In this document: positions 5,921-6,900 of the stretch, piece by piece
How positions within the stretch are numbered: the stretch's first letter is position 1
How the letters are laid out: each line of letters opens with the position of its first letter
Assembly: GCA_002437575.1 (NCBI GenBank)
Contig: DJQK01000111.1
Coordinates: 1 to 6,900, forward strand
Origin: Clostridiales bacterium UBA6388
Lineage (GTDB): Bacteria; Bacillota; Clostridia; Oscillospirales; Oscillospiraceae
Length of the DNA stretch: 6,900 nucleotides
Direction of reading: 5' to 3'
The notes under the pieces: generated by a model
Databases searched by the model: none
The model's input: the letters and a program-made list of their open reading frames with translations, nothing else
Told to the model about the DNA's origin: nothing
Translations under genes and position numbers: made by a program

Positions 5921-6433
5921 ATGGAAGTACTCGTCGTTGTGGATATGCAGAAGGATTTCATCTCCGGAGCGCTCGGCACCAAAGAGGCCGTCGCCATCGT
6001 CCCGCGCGTGGCCGAAAAGATCGCGCAGGCAAAAAAGGCGGGCAAGACGATCGTCTTTACCCGCGACACACATCATGAAAATTATTTACAAACGCAGGAG
6101 GGAAAAAATCTTCCTGTGCCGCACTGTCTGAAGGATACCGACGGCTGGCAGTTAAGTCCCGCGCTCGATACGGCCGGCTGTTTGATCTTTGACAAGCCGT
6201 CGTTCGGCTCGGAGGCGCTGGTGCGGTATCTGAAGGAGCTGGACGGTCTGGAACGCGCCGAATTTGTCGGTCTGTGCACCGATATCTGCGTGATCACGAA
6301 CGTGCTGGCGGCAAAGTGCGCCCTTCCGGAGCTGCCTATCACCGTCGATTCAAGCTGCTGCGCGGGCGTCACGCCGCAGAGCCACGAAAACGCGCTTGCC
6401 GCCATGCGGATGTGCCAGATCAGGGTTGTCTGA
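5921..6433 (+). CDS. Nicotinamidase/isochorismatase-family cysteine hydrolase
   Basis: A 170-residue single-domain hydrolase. The triad is Asp8 (VVVDMQKDF), Lys92 (DKPSFGS) and the nucleophile Cys123 in GLCTDICV. Metal ligands Asp49, His51 and His68 (TRDTHH, VPHCL) match the spacing of the D-x-H...H site of nicotinamidases, and PHCLKDTDGWQL is typical of that branch. Isochorismatases proper lack this metal site, so nicotinamide deamidation to nicotinate for NAD salvage is the best guess, which would make it a pncA-like gene. I leave the symbol blank because substrate range in this family is wide. The ATG at 5921 has AGGAGG seven bases upstream. It is monocistronic and divergent from the MarR operon, so co-regulation through the shared intergenic region is possible but not shown. 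Confidence 0.85.
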   Translation: MEVLVVVDMQKDFISGALGTKEAVAIVPRVAEKIAQAKKAGKTIVFTRDTHHENYLQTQEGKNLPVPHCLKDTDGWQLSPALDTAGCLIFDKPSFGSEALVRYLKELDGLERAEFVGLCTDICVITNVLAAKCALPELPITVDSSCCAGVTPQSHENALAAMRMCQIRVV

Positions 6434-6440
6434 GCGTTCC

Positions 6441-6636
6441 TGCGCGTCAAAAAGCCTCGCAGAGTTTCGCGTCCGCAGACGCGAAATAAATTGGAAATTC
6501 ATTTTATCCGGCGGCTTCGCCGACCGGAAAAATACTTCTCGCCTCGCAAGTGTGGAATTTTGCCCCAATGGGGCAAAATTCTGCGCGCAGTCGAGGCGCA
6601 GCTCCTTCTGTCAAGAAAGCGTCAGCTTTTTTGACA
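6441..6636. other. Gene-free, hairpin-rich intergenic stretch
   Basis: No convincing ORF with a ribosome site is seen. Four inverted repeats follow one another: 6465-6473/6478-6486 (TTTCGCGTC, 9 bp perfect), 6507-6515/6519-6528 (TCCGGCGGC with one bulge), 6555-6566/6570-6581 (12 bp perfect), and 6609-6620/6625-6636 (12 bp with one G-U). GCCTCGCA occurs twice (6454-6461 and 6541-6548). It could be a structured RNA, a 3' UTR array or a degenerate miniature repeat element; I cannot decide. Confidence 0.5.
6540..6598. repeat. Nested inverted repeat
   Basis: An outer 7-bp pair CGCCTCG (6540-6546) and CGAGGCG (6592-6598) encloses a perfect 12-bp stem, GAATTTTGCCCC (6555-6566) with GGGGCAAAATTC (6570-6581), loop AAT. 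The inner stem has no flanking T run, so it is not a standard terminator. A self-complementary CTGCGCGCAG lies at 6581-6590. Confidence 0.6.
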
Positions 6637-6643
6637 GTTATAA

Positions 6644-6673
6644 AAAAGCGGAAGGCTTACGCCTTCCGCTTTT
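6644..6673. terminator. Bidirectional terminator between hydrolase and zinc-ribbon genes
   Basis: AAAAGCGGAAGGC (6644-6656) pairs perfectly with GCCTTCCGCTTTT (6661-6673), loop TTAC. The GC-rich stem is bordered by T runs on each strand (TTTTC on plus, TTTTTTA on minus). It ends ten bases before the stop of the minus-strand zinc-ribbon gene and can also stop plus-strand transcripts. Confidence 0.9.
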
Positions 6674-6682
6674 CTCACTCTA

Positions 6683-6900
6683 TTAGCCGTTTGCCTTCAT
6701 GCGAGCGAAGCAGTCGCTGCAATAGACGGGACGGTCGGTCTTCGGCTCAAAGGGAACACGAGCTTCGCCGCCGCAGGCAGCGCAAGTCGCGGTGAAGTAC
6801 TCTCTGGGGCCGCGGGTAGCGGTCTTGCGGGCGTCGCGGCAGGCCTTGCAGCGCTGGGGCTCGTTCTGGAAGCCTCTTTCTGCGTAGAATTCCTGCTCAC
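6683..6900 (-). CDS. Zinc-ribbon protein, C-terminal part (CxxC pairs)
   Basis: The minus strand is open from the window end to TAA at 6685-6683, giving 71 visible C-terminal residues; no start is present. The sequence begins EQEFYAERGFQNEPQRCKAC and contains three CxxC pairs: Cys17/Cys20, Cys39/Cys42 (TCAACGG) and Cys60/Cys63 (VYCSDCF), before a short basic end (RMKANG). The last two pairs would form one zinc site. The first pair probably joins another CxxC lost upstream. This arrangement, with the EFYAEKGF-like motif and VPFEPKTDRPVYCSDCF, matches the small zinc-ribbon/CxxC proteins (probable zinc-binding domain, trcl type) found in many Clostridia. Their molecular function is not established; nucleic-acid binding is a guess. 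It is the last gene before a strong hairpin. Confidence 0.85.
   Translation of the reverse strand, partial: EQEFYAERGFQNEPQRCKACRDARKTATRGPREYFTATCAACGGEARVPFEPKTDRPVYCSDCFARMKANG

Noticed and set aside
6575..6587. 13-base match (AAAATTCTGCGCG) to the mutY terminator at 698-710
   Set aside because: One match of this length is about what chance allows in a window of this size, and the surrounding stems differ.
6609..6636. Hairpin as a second terminator
   Set aside because: The T run is inside the stem, not after it, so it lacks the U tail of an intrinsic terminator.

Overview
The window looks like chromosome of a fairly GC-rich Gram-positive Clostridia member, most like the Oscillospiraceae/Ruminococcaceae group. 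This is inferred from a tRNA-sensing T-box leader (mostly a Firmicutes device), an SLH-repeat envelope protein, strong GGAGG-type ribosome sites, sigma-A-like promoters and a Cys-rich zinc-ribbon protein of a kind I associate with Clostridia. No rRNA, tRNA, CRISPR array, transposase or phage gene is visible.

Layout. 1-682 (+): the 3' part of mutY, an adenine DNA glycosylase. A perfect 16-bp hairpin at 683-717 ends it and also the convergent gene. 735-2105 (-): a stand-alone TrpB2-type tryptophan synthase beta chain. It is preceded by a complete T-box leader (about 2418-2150) with a UGG (Trp) specifier, and by a clear promoter (2452-2424). 2597-3298 (+): a small secreted protein made almost only of SLH repeats, pointing away from trpB. 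A bidirectional hairpin at 3304-3327 separates it from a three-gene minus-strand operon. In order of transcription the operon holds a MarR-family regulator (5758-5312), a PLP-dependent alpha-oxoamine synthase closely resembling serine palmitoyltransferase (5315-4125), and a short-chain dehydrogenase/reductase (4125-3334). Each stop codon overlaps the next start. The operon promoter (5839-5811) is followed at once by a perfect 20-bp AT-rich palindrome, a likely MarR operator. 5921-6433 (+): a divergent nicotinamidase/isochorismatase-type cysteine hydrolase with its own promoter. 6434-6682 has no gene but carries several strong hairpins, the last a bidirectional terminator. 6683-6900 (-): the C-terminal part of a zinc-ribbon protein whose start lies outside the window.

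How the genes work together. The tightest unit is the MarR/oxoamine synthase/SDR operon. Condensing an amino acid with an acyl thioester to give a 3-keto amine, then reducing the ketone with NADPH, is the start of sphingoid-base synthesis. The operon could therefore make a sphinganine-like long-chain base or a related acyl amino alcohol, under control of a regulator that may sense the product or an acyl precursor. This would be unusual in a Gram-positive and is the main finding; the chemistry is inferred, not shown. The second clear circuit is trpB2 under tRNA-Trp control, which suggests indole salvage to tryptophan under starvation.
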